A stretch of DNA of 64,000 nt, taken from a bacterium. GTDB lineage: Bacteria; Sysuimicrobiota; Sysuimicrobiia; Sysuimicrobiales; Segetimicrobiaceae. A model generated the notes under the pieces. The model was given only the letters and a program-made list of their open reading frames with translations, did no database searches and was not told the DNA's origin. Below are positions 34,448 through 43,259 of the stretch, in pieces. Location: contig DATGJN010000066.1 in the NCBI GenBank assembly GCA_035295165.1, positions 1 through 64,000 on the forward strand, read 5' to 3'. The position numbers and the translations under genes were made by a program. Each line of letters opens with the position of its first letter. The stretch's first letter is position 1.

Positions 34448-36310
34448 TCAGAAGCTCTTCGTGGCGCCGATGAAGTAGGTCGTGCCGGGTTCCGGGAAGC
34501 CGAGCGTCGTCTGGTACGGAACATTGAACAGGTTGGCGACACCGCCCTGCAGCGCGAACCCGTTGCCGAGCTGCTGCGTGACGGTGAGCGAGGTCAGCCA
34601 GTATCCGGGAACCAGCTGCGTGTTCGCCGGGTCGTTGAACCGATCGCCGACGTAACTAAGGATGACGTTCACGCGCGTCGCCGGAGAAGCGGCGTAGGTC
34701 ACCTCGAGGTTGGCCAGCTGACGCGGCGCGTACACAACGTCGAGGTTCGTGTTCGCGTCCCGGGCGTCCTGGTCGGTGTAGTTCGCCCGGATGAACCACT
34801 GGTCGCTGATCCGGCCGACGAGTTCGATCGAGCCGCCGGAGACGATCGCGTGGCCGACGTTCATCGGCGCGAAATTGGGCGGCGCGGACGTGATCAGGTT
34901 CGTGGCGTCCGTGTAGTATCCGGTCACGGCGAGCGTGAGCCCCGGCGCAAGCGTGTACGCCACTCCCGCGTCGTACGACGACGCCGTCTCGGGCTGCAGG
35001 TTGGGGTTGCCGCCGAAGGAGGGCGCGAGTTCGTCGAAGCTCGGCGCCCGAAACGACCGGCCGGCCCCCACCCGCAGCGCCAGCCGGTCGCTCAACAGCA
35101 CGACGACGCCGGCCCGCGGATCCACCTGCGTGCCGTAGAGTTGAAAGACGTCCCCGCGGACGCCCGCCGACAGCAGGACGCGCGGGCCGATCTGCCAATC
35201 GTCCTGCACGTACAGCCCGAGGTCTGTGTCGGTGTTCCCGAACGCGGTCGGGAAGTTGTCGGTATGCGCCGTGGCCTGCCCCTGGTAGTCGGCGCCGAGC
35301 GTGAGGAGATGGCCCGGCAGCGGCGCGAGCACGACCTGCGCCTGCGCGCCCCACACATGGGCCACGTCGTCCGACCGAAACGCGAAGGGGGTGAAGACGC
35401 CGCCGAGGCTCGGCGAGATGAACGAGATGTCGTCGTCGAGCGTGTAGACCCGAAGGAGGGTGCCCGGACCGTCCGCCTTGCCGCTGTGCCACGCGAGGTC
35501 GACGAGCGTCCGCCCTTCGAGCGTACGCGCGTTCGGGTCCTGGGTACTCGCCGGCAGGGCGCCGGGGGTGCCGACCGCGTGCCAGAACCGGTTGACCGTG
35601 AGCGTCAGTCCGGCGTCGTCGCCCATGGTCCAGTGGAGCTTCGCCGTCACAGTCGAGTTGCTGTAGTCGTTGTCGGTGGCGAACCCCGTGCTGCCGGTGA
35701 GAATCCCCTGCACGAGATACGTGAGATTCGCGATCGCGCCGCCGGCGGAGACGACGTTCGCGCTCTCGCCGAACGATCCCACTCGTGACGACACCGACGT
35801 CTGCGGCGCCGTCCGGGTCACGATGTTGACCACGCCGCCGAGCGCGGAGCTCCCATACAGGGCCGAGAACGGGCCCCGCAAGACTTCGACGCGTTCCACG
35901 TTCTGGATCGGCAGCGTGCTGAGATCGACCGACTGCTGATCGGGCCGGTTGAGCGGGACGCCGTCCACGAGCACCAGCACCCGCGTCGACGCCTCGCCGC
36001 GGATGCTGACCGTCGTGAGCGCACCGGGCCCACCGGAGCTCTTGACAAACACTTCGGGGAGCACGCGAAGCACGTCCGCGACGGTAAGGGCGCCCATCGC
36101 GGCGATCTCGTCCGAGGTGATCACGCTGACGGACGCGGGCGTCGTGGACGGCAGCTGCGGGCGCTTCCCTGCGACCTCAATGTCGGGCAGTTGGAACGTT
36201 GGCGGTCCGGGCGGGGCCTCCTGCGCAGGCCCGCGTACGGCCGTGAGCAGCGGAATGGCAACGACCAGAAGGAGCGAACAGCCGAGCGCGCGCACATGAC
36301 GGACGAACAT
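34448..36310 (-). CDS. btuB: TonB-dependent outer-membrane receptor, BtuB-like (vitamin B12)
   Basis: This 620-residue receptor has a signal peptide (CSLLLVVAIPLLTAVRG), then a TonB box and plug domain: PASVSVITSDEIAAMGALTV, TVSIRGEASTRVLVLVDGVP and the plug end SALYGSSALGGVVNIVTR. A 22-strand barrel ends in aromatic F, as outer-membrane proteins do (FIGATKSF). The size matches BtuB. The cobalamin riboswitch and terminator directly upstream identify corrinoid as the likely ligand. ATG 36310 has a purine-rich site. The tonB gene follows in the same transcript. Confidence 0.9.
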   Translation of the reverse strand: MFVRHVRALGCSLLLVVAIPLLTAVRGPAQEAPPGPPTFQLPDIEVAGKRPQLPSTTPASVSVITSDEIAAMGALTVADVLRVLPEVFVKSSGGPGALTTVSIRGEASTRVLVLVDGVPLNRPDQQSVDLSTLPIQNVERVEVLRGPFSALYGSSALGGVVNIVTRTAPQTSVSSRVGSFGESANVVSAGGAIANLTYLVQGILTGSTGFATDNDYSNSTVTAKLHWTMGDDAGLTLTVNRFWHAVGTPGALPASTQDPNARTLEGRTLVDLAWHSGKADGPGTLLRVYTLDDDISFISPSLGGVFTPFAFRSDDVAHVWGAQAQVVLAPLPGHLLTLGADYQGQATAHTDNFPTAFGNTDTDLGLYVQDDWQIGPRVLLSAGVRGDVFQLYGTQVDPRAGVVVLLSDRLALRVGAGRSFRAPSFDELAPSFGGNPNLQPETASSYDAGVAYTLAPGLTLAVTGYYTDATNLITSAPPNFAPMNVGHAIVSGGSIELVGRISDQWFIRANYTDQDARDANTNLDVVYAPRQLANLEVTYAASPATRVNVILSYVGDRFNDPANTQLVPGYWLTSLTVTQQLGNGFALQGGVANLFNVPYQTTLGFPEPGTTYFIGATKSF

Positions 36311-36345
36311 CCCTCTTCCCCCCCGTTCGCGGCACACCCTGCAAC

Positions 36346-36376
36346 AAAAAAAGTCCCCACACTAAGACACGGGGAC
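36346..36376 (-). terminator. Rho-independent terminator under riboswitch control
   Basis: On the minus strand GTCCCC (36371-36376) and GGGGAC (36353-36358) form a stem over a 12-base loop, followed by seven T (36352-36346). It lies between the cobalamin riboswitch and the btuB start, so corrinoid binding probably ends transcription here. Confidence 0.8.
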
Positions 36377-36434
36377 CAGCACGGCAGGAGTGCCGCGGGC
36401 GTACTTACCTTTCGGCCGAAGGTCGCCGTACGCA

Positions 36435-36640
36435 GCTGGGTGGGCAGGTTTCCTGGCTCCGGATCGTCACCGCTTCGCGCCTTCCCAGACAAGCCAGTGG
36501 CTCGGCGAAGCGACTCCCCGTTACAGTGGCGGGACCGCGCCGGCGTTGCGCTCCGCGGACACGTTTCGCACGCGCCCGTTGGATCGCGCACCGGACTTCC
36601 CTTTTACTCCCGGCGAACCGGGAGCACCCATCCAGCACGG
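36435..36640 (-). promoter_or_regulatory. Cobalamin (B12) riboswitch
   Basis: On the minus strand the consensus parts appear in order: a hairpin CTCCCGG-TTCG-CCGGGAG, GGGAAGTCCGGTGCG (about 36590-36602), the core CGGTCCCGCCACTGTAACGG, and the B12 box AGCCAGGAAACCTGCC (36443-36458). The outer helix closes by GGGTG with CACCC. It controls the btuB-tonB transcript. Spacing to the terminator supports transcriptional control. Confidence 0.95.
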
Positions 36641-36741
36641 TATGAAGTTTGAATGCAGTATACGGGTGGGTGTTCGACTCGTCAAGACGCGCACGGCGAC
36701 GCGGCGCGCGCAACGCGATCTTGGCGTCGCGCAGGCACGCG

Positions 36742-37317
36742 TTATCGCCCGCGGCCGAACTCCGACACCGCGCGTGTCCACCGGACGAGCGCGGTGATGA
36801 GCGACGCGAGCTGCTCGCGCACCTGCGGATCGGTCAACCGGCCCTCGGCATCGAAGCTCTCGTGCGCATGCGGCACGTAGAGCTCGGGTTTGGGCAGCAC
36901 GTAGGTCTCCGTGAACACGAGCACCTGTCGCAGCGCGAGCTGCGCCCGCGCCGTGCCGAACCGGCCGCCCGCGCCCATGAGGGCGGCCGCCTTCGCGCGG
37001 AGCACGTTCTCCTGGGGCGGACGGGAGACCCAGTCAATCGCGTTCTTGAGCACGCCGGGGAACGAGTAGTTGTATTCAGGCGTCGCGATCAGCACTGCGT
37101 CGGCGCCGCGGATCTGCACCTTCAGGTCCCGCACCGCCGGGGGAAGGCCCTCGACCTCCACGTCGCCGTGGTACAGCGGGATCGCGCCGAGATCGGCGAT
37201 CGCGATTTCCACGCCGGGAGGCGCCGCCTCCCGCGCCGCGACCAACAGACCGCGGTTGAACGAGTGACGTCTCAGGCTCCCGGGGATCCCGAGAATGCGA
37301 AACGACGCGTCCGCCAT
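36742..37317 (-). CDS. NADPH-dependent FMN reductase family protein
   Basis: This flavodoxin-like protein of 191 residues reduces quinones, chromate, azo dyes or free flavin, depending on the member. The FMN phosphate loop GIPGSLRRHSFNRGLL is near the N-terminus and the conserved flavin-stacking motif TPEYNYSFPGVLKNAIDWVS near residue 75. A GGGAGGGAG site fixes the start. It follows the cyclic-di-GMP gene in the same direction, 24 bases apart, but a shared role is not evident. Confidence 0.92.
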   Translation of the reverse strand: MADASFRILGIPGSLRRHSFNRGLLVAAREAAPPGVEIAIADLGAIPLYHGDVEVEGLPPAVRDLKVQIRGADAVLIATPEYNYSFPGVLKNAIDWVSRPPQENVLRAKAAALMGAGGRFGTARAQLALRQVLVFTETYVLPKPELYVPHAHESFDAEGRLTDPQVREQLASLITALVRWTRAVSEFGRGR

Positions 37318-37341
37318 GCCCGCTCCCTCCCGGCCGGGCGG

Positions 37342-39885
37342 TCACGCGCAGTGCACGCGGTCTCCCCCGGCGTGTTTGGCCTCGTACGCGGCACGGTCCG
37401 CGCCTTCCACGACGGCCTCCGCCGTCTCCCCGTCCTCGGGCATCGTCGCCACCCCGATGCTCACGGTGAGCCGCGCGTCGCCCCGGAGCACGATCTCGGA
37501 TACGTGGGATCGGATACGCTCGGCCACCTGCACCGCGGTGCGCTTCGTCACGTCGGGCAGGAGCAGCACGAACTCGTCGCCCCCGAACCGTGCAGACAGA
37601 TCCGTCGCTCGCGTTCGCGTCCGCAGCACGTCGGCCATCTTGCGCAGCGCCACGTCCCCCTGCAGGTGTCCGAAGCGGTCGTTGATGTGCTTGAACGCGT
37701 CGATCTCCACGAGGGCGACGGACACCGGGTGGCGGTTTCGCCGCGCCCGTGCGATCTCCCGCTCCAGCGCGTCCCACAGCGCGCGGCGGTTGCCCAACCC
37801 GGTCAGCGCGTCGGTCAGGGCGAGTCGGTGCAGGTCGGCGTCCCGCTGCGCGCGGAGGATCGCGAGCGCGGCGAGCGCGGCAAACGCGTCGAGGAACGCG
37901 CGAATGTCTTTGGGGAACGCGTCGACGTTGGGGCTCGCGACGGTCAAGACCCCGATCGCTCGACTCTCGACCACGAGCGGATAGACGACGAGGGAGCGCG
38001 CACCGACCGGACCCGGCACGTACATCGGATCCGTGGCCACGTCCGGCGCGTAGTAGGCGCGTTCGTGCTTGGCGACCCAGCCCGCGATCCCGTCTCCGAT
38101 TCGCAGCCGGAAATCCTTCACCGCCTCCGGATCGTAGCCCCGCTGCGCCGTCACGTACAGCTCCTGGGTCTCGGCATCGGCAAACCACACGGCGCACGCC
38201 GGATAGCCGAAGATCTCTTCGATCTGCCCCAGGATCTCGTCGAGGACGACCGCCAGATCGAGCGGGCGCAGCAGCCGTTTCGCCACGTCGGCCATCGCGG
38301 GAATGATGCGCCCGACGCGCTCCGCGTGGGAGAGCGACCGCGCGATCGCGGTCTCCCGCGGCGGCGTCACCGAGCTCCCGGGTCTTGACTCCTCGCCGTC
38401 GGCCGCGGGACCGTCGATGCGCCCCTCTCCGGCCAACCGGCAAAACGCGTCGACCACGTTCGGATCGAACTGCGTCCCGGCGCACCGGCGGATCTCCGTG
38501 ATCGCGTCATCCAAGCTGCGGCCCGCCCGGGGGCCTCGGCCGTCCGTGATGGCGCCGCACGCGTCGGCCACCGCCAGGATCCGCGCGCCCAACGGGATGT
38601 CCTCGCCCCGGAGCCCGTCGGGATAGCCCGTCCCGTCCCAGCGCTCCTGGTGGTGCCGGACCAGGGTCGCCACGTGCCGCATCCGGTCGACGGGCCGCAA
38701 GATGTCCTCACCGATGGACGGGTGTTGCCGGATGATGCTCCACTCGGCCTCCGTGAGCGGCCCCGGCTTCTGGAGGATGCTGTCGGGGACGCCGAGTTTC
38801 CCGATGTCGTGCAGGAGGCCGGCCCAGCGAATGTCCCGCACCTGCTGATCTTCGCACCCGAGCGCCTGGGCGATCGCGGCGGCCCGGGACGCGATCCGCT
38901 CGCTGTGATCCGCCGCGTAGCGGTCCCTGGCGTCGGCCGCGCGGGCCAGCGCGCGCACCATGTCGAGGTACGATTGCTCGAGGTGGTAGTTGAGATCGGC
39001 CCGGCGGATCGCCGTTCCGGCGATCTCCGCGACGCTCTCCATCAGCCGCACCTCGCCGTCGGTGTACGGGTGGCTGCCGCGGGTGGTCGAGCGGCCCAGC
39101 TCGATCGTCCCGATGATTTCATCCTCGGAGCGCACGGGCACGACGGCGACCGGCCCGACCTCGTGATCGCGAACGCCGTCCGCCGACGCGGAGACCGTCT
39201 CTCTCATCGGCACGCCGCTCACAAACGGGGTGCCGACCTTGATCACGTGCCCTGACCACTCGTCCTCCATCGAGGCGGCGAACCGTTGGTCGAACGGAAT
39301 GCCGGCGGTGTAAACGCGGATGAGCGCGTCGCGGTCCTCGTTGAGGAGCTGGAGCGCCCCGTATTGGCTCGCGAGGAGGCGCATCGTCTGCTGCACAATG
39401 ATCGGGTACATCTCGTCCGCGCTGCGGGCCGCGCGCAGCAGCCGACCGAGATCGTGGAACGCCTCGACCTCGGTCGTGCGGCGTTCCAGCACGCTCTCGA
39501 TCTCTTTCCGCTGCGTGACATCAACGGCGGCTCCCTCGACGTACAGACTCCGACCGGCGGCGTCGCGCACGACGCGGGCGCTGGCCCGAACCCAGATCGC
39601 CTCCCCGTCGCGCCGCCGGAGCTGGCTTTCAAAATCGGTGACCGCGCCGGTCGATTCGAGGAGCGCCACCCAACGGGCCCACGCGCCCGGATCGACGTAC
39701 AGGTCAGCCGCGCACCCCCGGGTCAGCGCCTCGAGGTCCGGATAGTTCAACATGTGCAAGAACGCGGGATTCGCATCGAGAATGGTGCCCGCGAGGGTGG
39801 TGCGAAACAGCCCCATCGGGACGTCCTCAAAGAACTTTCGGTACGATGCGTCGTTGCTGTGCAACGTGTCGATGTCGTTCACCAT
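37342..39885 (-). CDS. PAS-GAF-HD-GYP-GAF-GGDEF cyclic-di-GMP protein
   Basis: This 847-residue cytoplasmic signalling protein has a PAS domain at about 14-130, a GAF at 150-300, an HD-GYP phosphodiesterase at 305-470, a second GAF at 530-670 and a C-terminal GGDEF cyclase. HD-GYP motifs: LLHDIGKLGVPD and HHQERWDGTGYPDGL; the later ADACGAI lacks the usual DA pair. The cyclase site is FGGDEFVLLLP, with an inhibitory RATD (RxxD) five residues before. So one chain seems able both to make and to degrade cyclic-di-GMP, with sensors before each part. Start 39885 has GGAGG 9 bases upstream. Confidence 0.92.
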   Translation of the reverse strand: MVNDIDTLHSNDASYRKFFEDVPMGLFRTTLAGTILDANPAFLHMLNYPDLEALTRGCAADLYVDPGAWARWVALLESTGAVTDFESQLRRRDGEAIWVRASARVVRDAAGRSLYVEGAAVDVTQRKEIESVLERRTTEVEAFHDLGRLLRAARSADEMYPIIVQQTMRLLASQYGALQLLNEDRDALIRVYTAGIPFDQRFAASMEDEWSGHVIKVGTPFVSGVPMRETVSASADGVRDHEVGPVAVVPVRSEDEIIGTIELGRSTTRGSHPYTDGEVRLMESVAEIAGTAIRRADLNYHLEQSYLDMVRALARAADARDRYAADHSERIASRAAAIAQALGCEDQQVRDIRWAGLLHDIGKLGVPDSILQKPGPLTEAEWSIIRQHPSIGEDILRPVDRMRHVATLVRHHQERWDGTGYPDGLRGEDIPLGARILAVADACGAITDGRGPRAGRSLDDAITEIRRCAGTQFDPNVVDAFCRLAGEGRIDGPAADGEESRPGSSVTPPRETAIARSLSHAERVGRIIPAMADVAKRLLRPLDLAVVLDEILGQIEEIFGYPACAVWFADAETQELYVTAQRGYDPEAVKDFRLRIGDGIAGWVAKHERAYYAPDVATDPMYVPGPVGARSLVVYPLVVESRAIGVLTVASPNVDAFPKDIRAFLDAFAALAALAILRAQRDADLHRLALTDALTGLGNRRALWDALEREIARARRNRHPVSVALVEIDAFKHINDRFGHLQGDVALRKMADVLRTRTRATDLSARFGGDEFVLLLPDVTKRTAVQVAERIRSHVSEIVLRGDARLTVSIGVATMPEDGETAEAVVEGADRAAYEAKHAGGDRVHCA

Positions 39886-40309
39886 CAACAGCAGCCTCCG
39901 CGCGTCGACGAGACAACCGAATCATTCGTGCCCGAGTTGACGGCGCCTCAGCCGTCGGACTCCGCTCCTCATGGGCTATTCTTTACCGACGTCTCAGGAA
40001 TGTGATGGGCGGCAACCGGCGGAGTTTGGGTGACGGGGCGGGGCTGTACGTGGATGCTCGCGGTAGCGGGAAGTGCGACCTCCCAAACGCGTGGCGAATG
40101 CGTCCGTCTTCGGGTGGCGGCGAATCATTCGCGCCCGCAGGAGGATCCGTTCGCGGAATGTCGCGTTTCCTCGCCGCGCCCGTGCGGCGCTGTCGCGCCC
40201 ATGCGCGAGCCTCCGGGCCCTTCGCGGCCTTCCGCGCCAGACGACGGTTAGACGTCGCTCGTGCTGTTCGACCGAGAGAAGGCCCGTCACGTCCCCCTTG
40301 GCGGTGTTA
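39886..40309. other. Intergenic region, nothing specific seen
   Basis: About 420 bases between the cyclic-di-GMP gene and the NIPSNAP gene. Short frames have no ribosome sites and no family resemblance. It must hold the promoter of the minus-strand signalling gene. Confidence 0.5.
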
Positions 40310-40624
40310 CTACCAATGAATCAGACCGTCTGCGTCTTCCACCACGACGACGTCGTACTGCTCGATCATCGGCATCAGGATGTTTTCCAGTTCGCCCTTC
40401 CAAAGTTCCCCTTCGTAGAACCGCGCTTTCATCGGCTCACGCGAAGCGATGTCGGGAAAACCGCGCATGAAGAAGAAGGTGTCGGGGTCTTCGACGGAAA
40501 GAAATGGACCTAAGATCTTCATCCCGATGTCTGCGTGCGCCGGAATGGACTTGGAGCGGAATATCTCAAGGAAACGCGAGCGGAGCCCGGGCTTGATCTT
40601 GTAGGTCCGCATTTCTATGATCAC
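40310..40624 (-). CDS. NIPSNAP-family protein
   Basis: This 104-residue dimeric alpha-beta barrel protein starts IIEMRTYKIKPGLRSRFLEI, the NIPSNAP signature, and continues with FFFMRGFPDIASREPMKARF. The family includes enzymes and stress proteins of mostly unknown substrate. The GTG at 40624 has GGAGG 8 bases upstream. It is divergent from the HxlR regulator with an 80-base gap, which suggests it is the regulated gene. Confidence 0.88.
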   Translation of the reverse strand: MIIEMRTYKIKPGLRSRFLEIFRSKSIPAHADIGMKILGPFLSVEDPDTFFFMRGFPDIASREPMKARFYEGELWKGELENILMPMIEQYDVVVVEDADGLIHW

Positions 40625-40703
40625 GGCTAATACCTCCTCCAGCACGATTGCGCAACGGCCGTAACCGATCAAGAATGCACCTTTGGATAAGCCAGTTTAC
40701 CGT

Positions 40704-41091
40704 ATGGACACTCGTCGGGCGGTCAACAGTGCTGATTTGTCGCCGCTGTCTCTGCCGACGAAGTGCCCGCTCACGGCGGCGATGCACGCCATCGGCGGCA
40801 AATGGAGCTTGATTTGCCTGTATTGGCTGGATTCCGGCATGCGCCGCTTCAATGAACTACGCTGGCTGATGCCCGACATCTCCCTAAAGGTCCTCGCCGC
40901 GACGCTCCGCGGTCTGGAGCACGAGGGCCTGATCTGTCGCGCCGTGTATGCGGAGGTCCCGCCACGAGTGGAGTATCGCATCTCCAATCACCGAGAACCG
41001 GTTGCGTCCCATCATTGAAGCCGTTCGAGCATGGGGCCGGCAGCACCTTGAGTGGAGGCAGTCAGACGGCGAGCCCACCCCCTCCTCCTAA
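40704..41091 (+). pseudogene. HxlR-family regulator with a 3' frameshift
   Basis: The first frame gives a good HxlR winged helix: CPLTAAMHAIGGKWSLICLY, RRFNELRWLMPDISLKVL and the wing PPRVEYRIS. After about 40985 the proper C-terminus continues in a different frame (RLRPIIEAVRAWGRQHLEW) and ends with TAA at 41089-41091. The uninterrupted frame stops at 41018 and loses the last helix, which takes part in dimerisation. The cause may be a mutation or a sequence error. The regulator is divergent from the NIPSNAP gene. Confidence 0.75.
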
Positions 41092-41094
41092 CCT

Positions 41095-41127
41095 CGCACA
41101 CGATCTAGGGGGCAGGGGCGCGCCTCG
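41095..41127 (+). repeat. Short intergenic repeat, copy 2
   Basis: Counterpart of 19749-19782. It lies between the HxlR remnant and the SRPBCC gene, 46 bases before that ATG, so it may contain promoter elements. Confidence 0.5.
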
Positions 41128-41173
41128 CGACGACGTTCTTGCCTGTGCGCACGACCCGTGCTACTGTTCGAGC

Positions 41174-41668
41174 ATGAACTCGACCCGCATCAGCCGCCGC
41201 GTAAACGCGCCCCGCGCGAACGTCTATCGCGCGCTTCTCGATGCGCGCGCGGTCGCGACGTGGATGGTGCCGAGCGGTATGACCAGCCACGTGCATGCGT
41301 TCGACCCCCGCGACGGCGGCTCGTTCCGGATCTCGCTCACGCACGACGCGCCGACCGGGGCCGGCAAGACGACCGCGCACACCGACACGTTTCACGGCCG
41401 TTTCGTGAGGCTCGCGACGAATGAGCAGGTTGTCGAAGTGGTCGAGTTCGAGACGACAGATCCGGCGCTGCGCGGCGAGATGACGATCACGATCACGCTT
41501 GCCGATGCAGACGGCGGCACCGATGTTCTCGGCGTGCACGAAGGGCTGCCGCGCGGCGTGTCGACCGCCGACAACGAGGCCGGTTGGCGGTCGTCACTGG
41601 CGAAACTCGCGGCGCTCGTCGAGGCGGACTACATCAAGAACGTGTCCCATTCGCCGACGCATTCATGA
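41174..41668 (+). CDS. SRPBCC/AHSA1-like protein
   Basis: This helix-grip protein of 164 residues starts RISRRVNAPRANVYRALLDA and has the FDPRDGGSFRISLTH strand block and a C-terminal helix GWRSSLAKLAALVE, all typical of AHSA1-type START proteins. These bind hydrophobic ligands or act as polyketide or lipid handlers; many are of unknown role. No strong ribosome site. Its stop overlaps the next start (ATGA). Confidence 0.88.
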   Translation: MNSTRISRRVNAPRANVYRALLDARAVATWMVPSGMTSHVHAFDPRDGGSFRISLTHDAPTGAGKTTAHTDTFHGRFVRLATNEQVVEVVEFETTDPALRGEMTITITLADADGGTDVLGVHEGLPRGVSTADNEAGWRSSLAKLAALVEADYIKNVSHSPTHS

Positions 41669-42183
41669 CGACAGCATCGATTTCGATTAGGTTCGCGCGG
41701 AAAGGCGATGCCGAAGGATTCGTTGTTTCTTGGAACGAGAGTTTTCGAAAAGGTCACTTGGGATATACTGGAACGCGACTCAGAAGTAGGAAGGATATCG
41801 AGCGTTTCCGCAAACGCTACTCGGAGCGCAAGAGGAACGAGATCGTGTTCGTAGCGGTTGCCGAGAAGAATAGGATCATTGGGAACTGTGGCTTCTTTGC
41901 GAGGGAACGCGGAAGGACGAGACACAGGGGAGAGCTCGGGTGGATGGTCCATCACGACTATGTTGGACGAGGAATCGCGACGAAGTTGTTGGGTGCGGTT
42001 CTGAAAGAGGCAAAAAACAGAGGCTACAAGCGGGTCGAGGCTGAAATCGCGGTTGAGAACGTCGCGAGCATCAGACTGGCCACGCGATATGGATTTCAGC
42101 TGGAGGGCAGGCGAAAAGCTGGCATTGTCCTCGATACCGGGAGATACCTGGATACCTATATCTTCGGACGAATCCTCAAGTAG
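41665..42183 (+). CDS. GNAT-family N-acetyltransferase
   Basis: This 172-residue acetyltransferase has the acetyl-CoA loop HHDYVGRGIATKLLGAVL near residue 95 and the end of the fold NVASIRLATRYGFQLEGR. It resembles RimJ/RimL-type enzymes that modify proteins or small amines. It overlaps the SRPBCC gene by four bases. Codon use turns clearly less GC-rich here than in the upstream gene, which suggests recent acquisition. Confidence 0.9.
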   Translation: MTTASISIRFARKGDAEGFVVSWNESFRKGHLGYTGTRLRSRKDIERFRKRYSERKRNEIVFVAVAEKNRIIGNCGFFARERGRTRHRGELGWMVHHDYVGRGIATKLLGAVLKEAKNRGYKRVEAEIAVENVASIRLATRYGFQLEGRRKAGIVLDTGRYLDTYIFGRILK

Positions 42184-42819
42184 GTACGCCGTCGTTCCCG
42201 TCGCCTCTCAAGAGGCAACAGATCGATTCTCTGGAGGCAGATCGTTCGCTTCCCTTGACTGGAACTGGTGGACCGGCAGGCTAGGATTGCCGCCTGAATG
42301 CCCCAATTTCAGTCGCGTGAGGTCATCATCATCGTTCATGCGGCCCTGCGCGTTGATTGTCGAGCGGTGGAGCAGCGTACCGGCCGATTGGATCACCTCG
42401 AAGCGATGTGCTCGCCGCTTCTTCGCTCCGGTTCGCGCTAACCGCCAAGTCGAATCCCATTTTTGTCATGATCTGGGAATATGGTGGCCATCGGCCGGCA
42501 ATCATCGCTCAAAGTAAATGGCGGCTTCCACCCCACTAAGAAACGTACGTCAAGACACCCAACATACGATGGAGACGCTGCTTTGGCCGAGCAAAGCACA
42601 CAATATGCCTTAGGTGATTGGTGAAAGACAACGCTCCTGTACAGTACAGCCGCGATGAAGTTGGAGGGGATCACGGGGTAGTCGACCGGGCCGATTTCTT
42701 GACCGCAAATTGGACCAGGGAATGGCAGATTTGGGCATAGGCAGAGAAACGGCACAAACGCGTCGGAGACGCGACTTCGGGAGGAGGCTAAGGGGCTCTA
42801 ACCAGGAGGGAGTACAGTC
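42184..42819. other. Intergenic region without a convincing gene
   Basis: About 640 bases of comparatively AT-rich DNA. Several frames of 60-110 codons occur, but none has a ribosome site or recognisable motif. A minus-strand frame at 42208-42396 looks mildly protein-like and could be a remnant. Confidence 0.5.
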
Positions 42820-43245
42820 ATGAAAGGCTTGTTGACCACTCTGTTGATCATACTCGGCGCATTCGCGCTCACGATGCGCGGGACATGGACCGGCGATCAT
42901 TTTCACGAATGGATGACAAGCGTGTTGCAGACAATGCCCGCGATACATCTACAAGACCCGGGGCGAACAAATTCGGCACGAGTATCGCTCGTCGAAACGC
43001 ATCCACATCCCGGTTGCACCGACTCGTCCTATGGGTGCATCGCCGGAACGGTGAAGAACAACACCGCGACGACCCTGACGTACGTCGAGGTGGTAATCAG
43101 CCTCTATAATGCATCGGGCGCGCAAGTTGGGGACGCGACGACCAACACGCTGAACCTCGAACCGGGCGGAACATGGAATTTTGAGGCGCCAATAACCCAA
43201 GGAAACGTTGCAAGCTATCGCGTGGCGCGTATCACGACTCGCTAA
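42820..43245 (+). CDS. Secreted FxLYD-like protein
   Basis: This 141-residue protein has a signal peptide or anchor (GLLTTLLIILGAFALTM). A C-terminal beta domain resembles FxLYD proteins: YGCIAGTVKNNTATTLTYVE, then VISLYNASGAQVGDATT. Such domains are extracellular and of unknown binding partner. Two cysteines (GCTDSSYGC) could pair. GGAGGG fixes the start. Convergent with the secreted protein at 43260-43724. Confidence 0.75.
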   Translation: MKGLLTTLLIILGAFALTMRGTWTGDHFHEWMTSVLQTMPAIHLQDPGRTNSARVSLVETHPHPGCTDSSYGCIAGTVKNNTATTLTYVEVVISLYNASGAQVGDATTNTLNLEPGGTWNFEAPITQGNVASYRVARITTR

Positions 43246-43259
43246 ATCCCCTATTTGTC

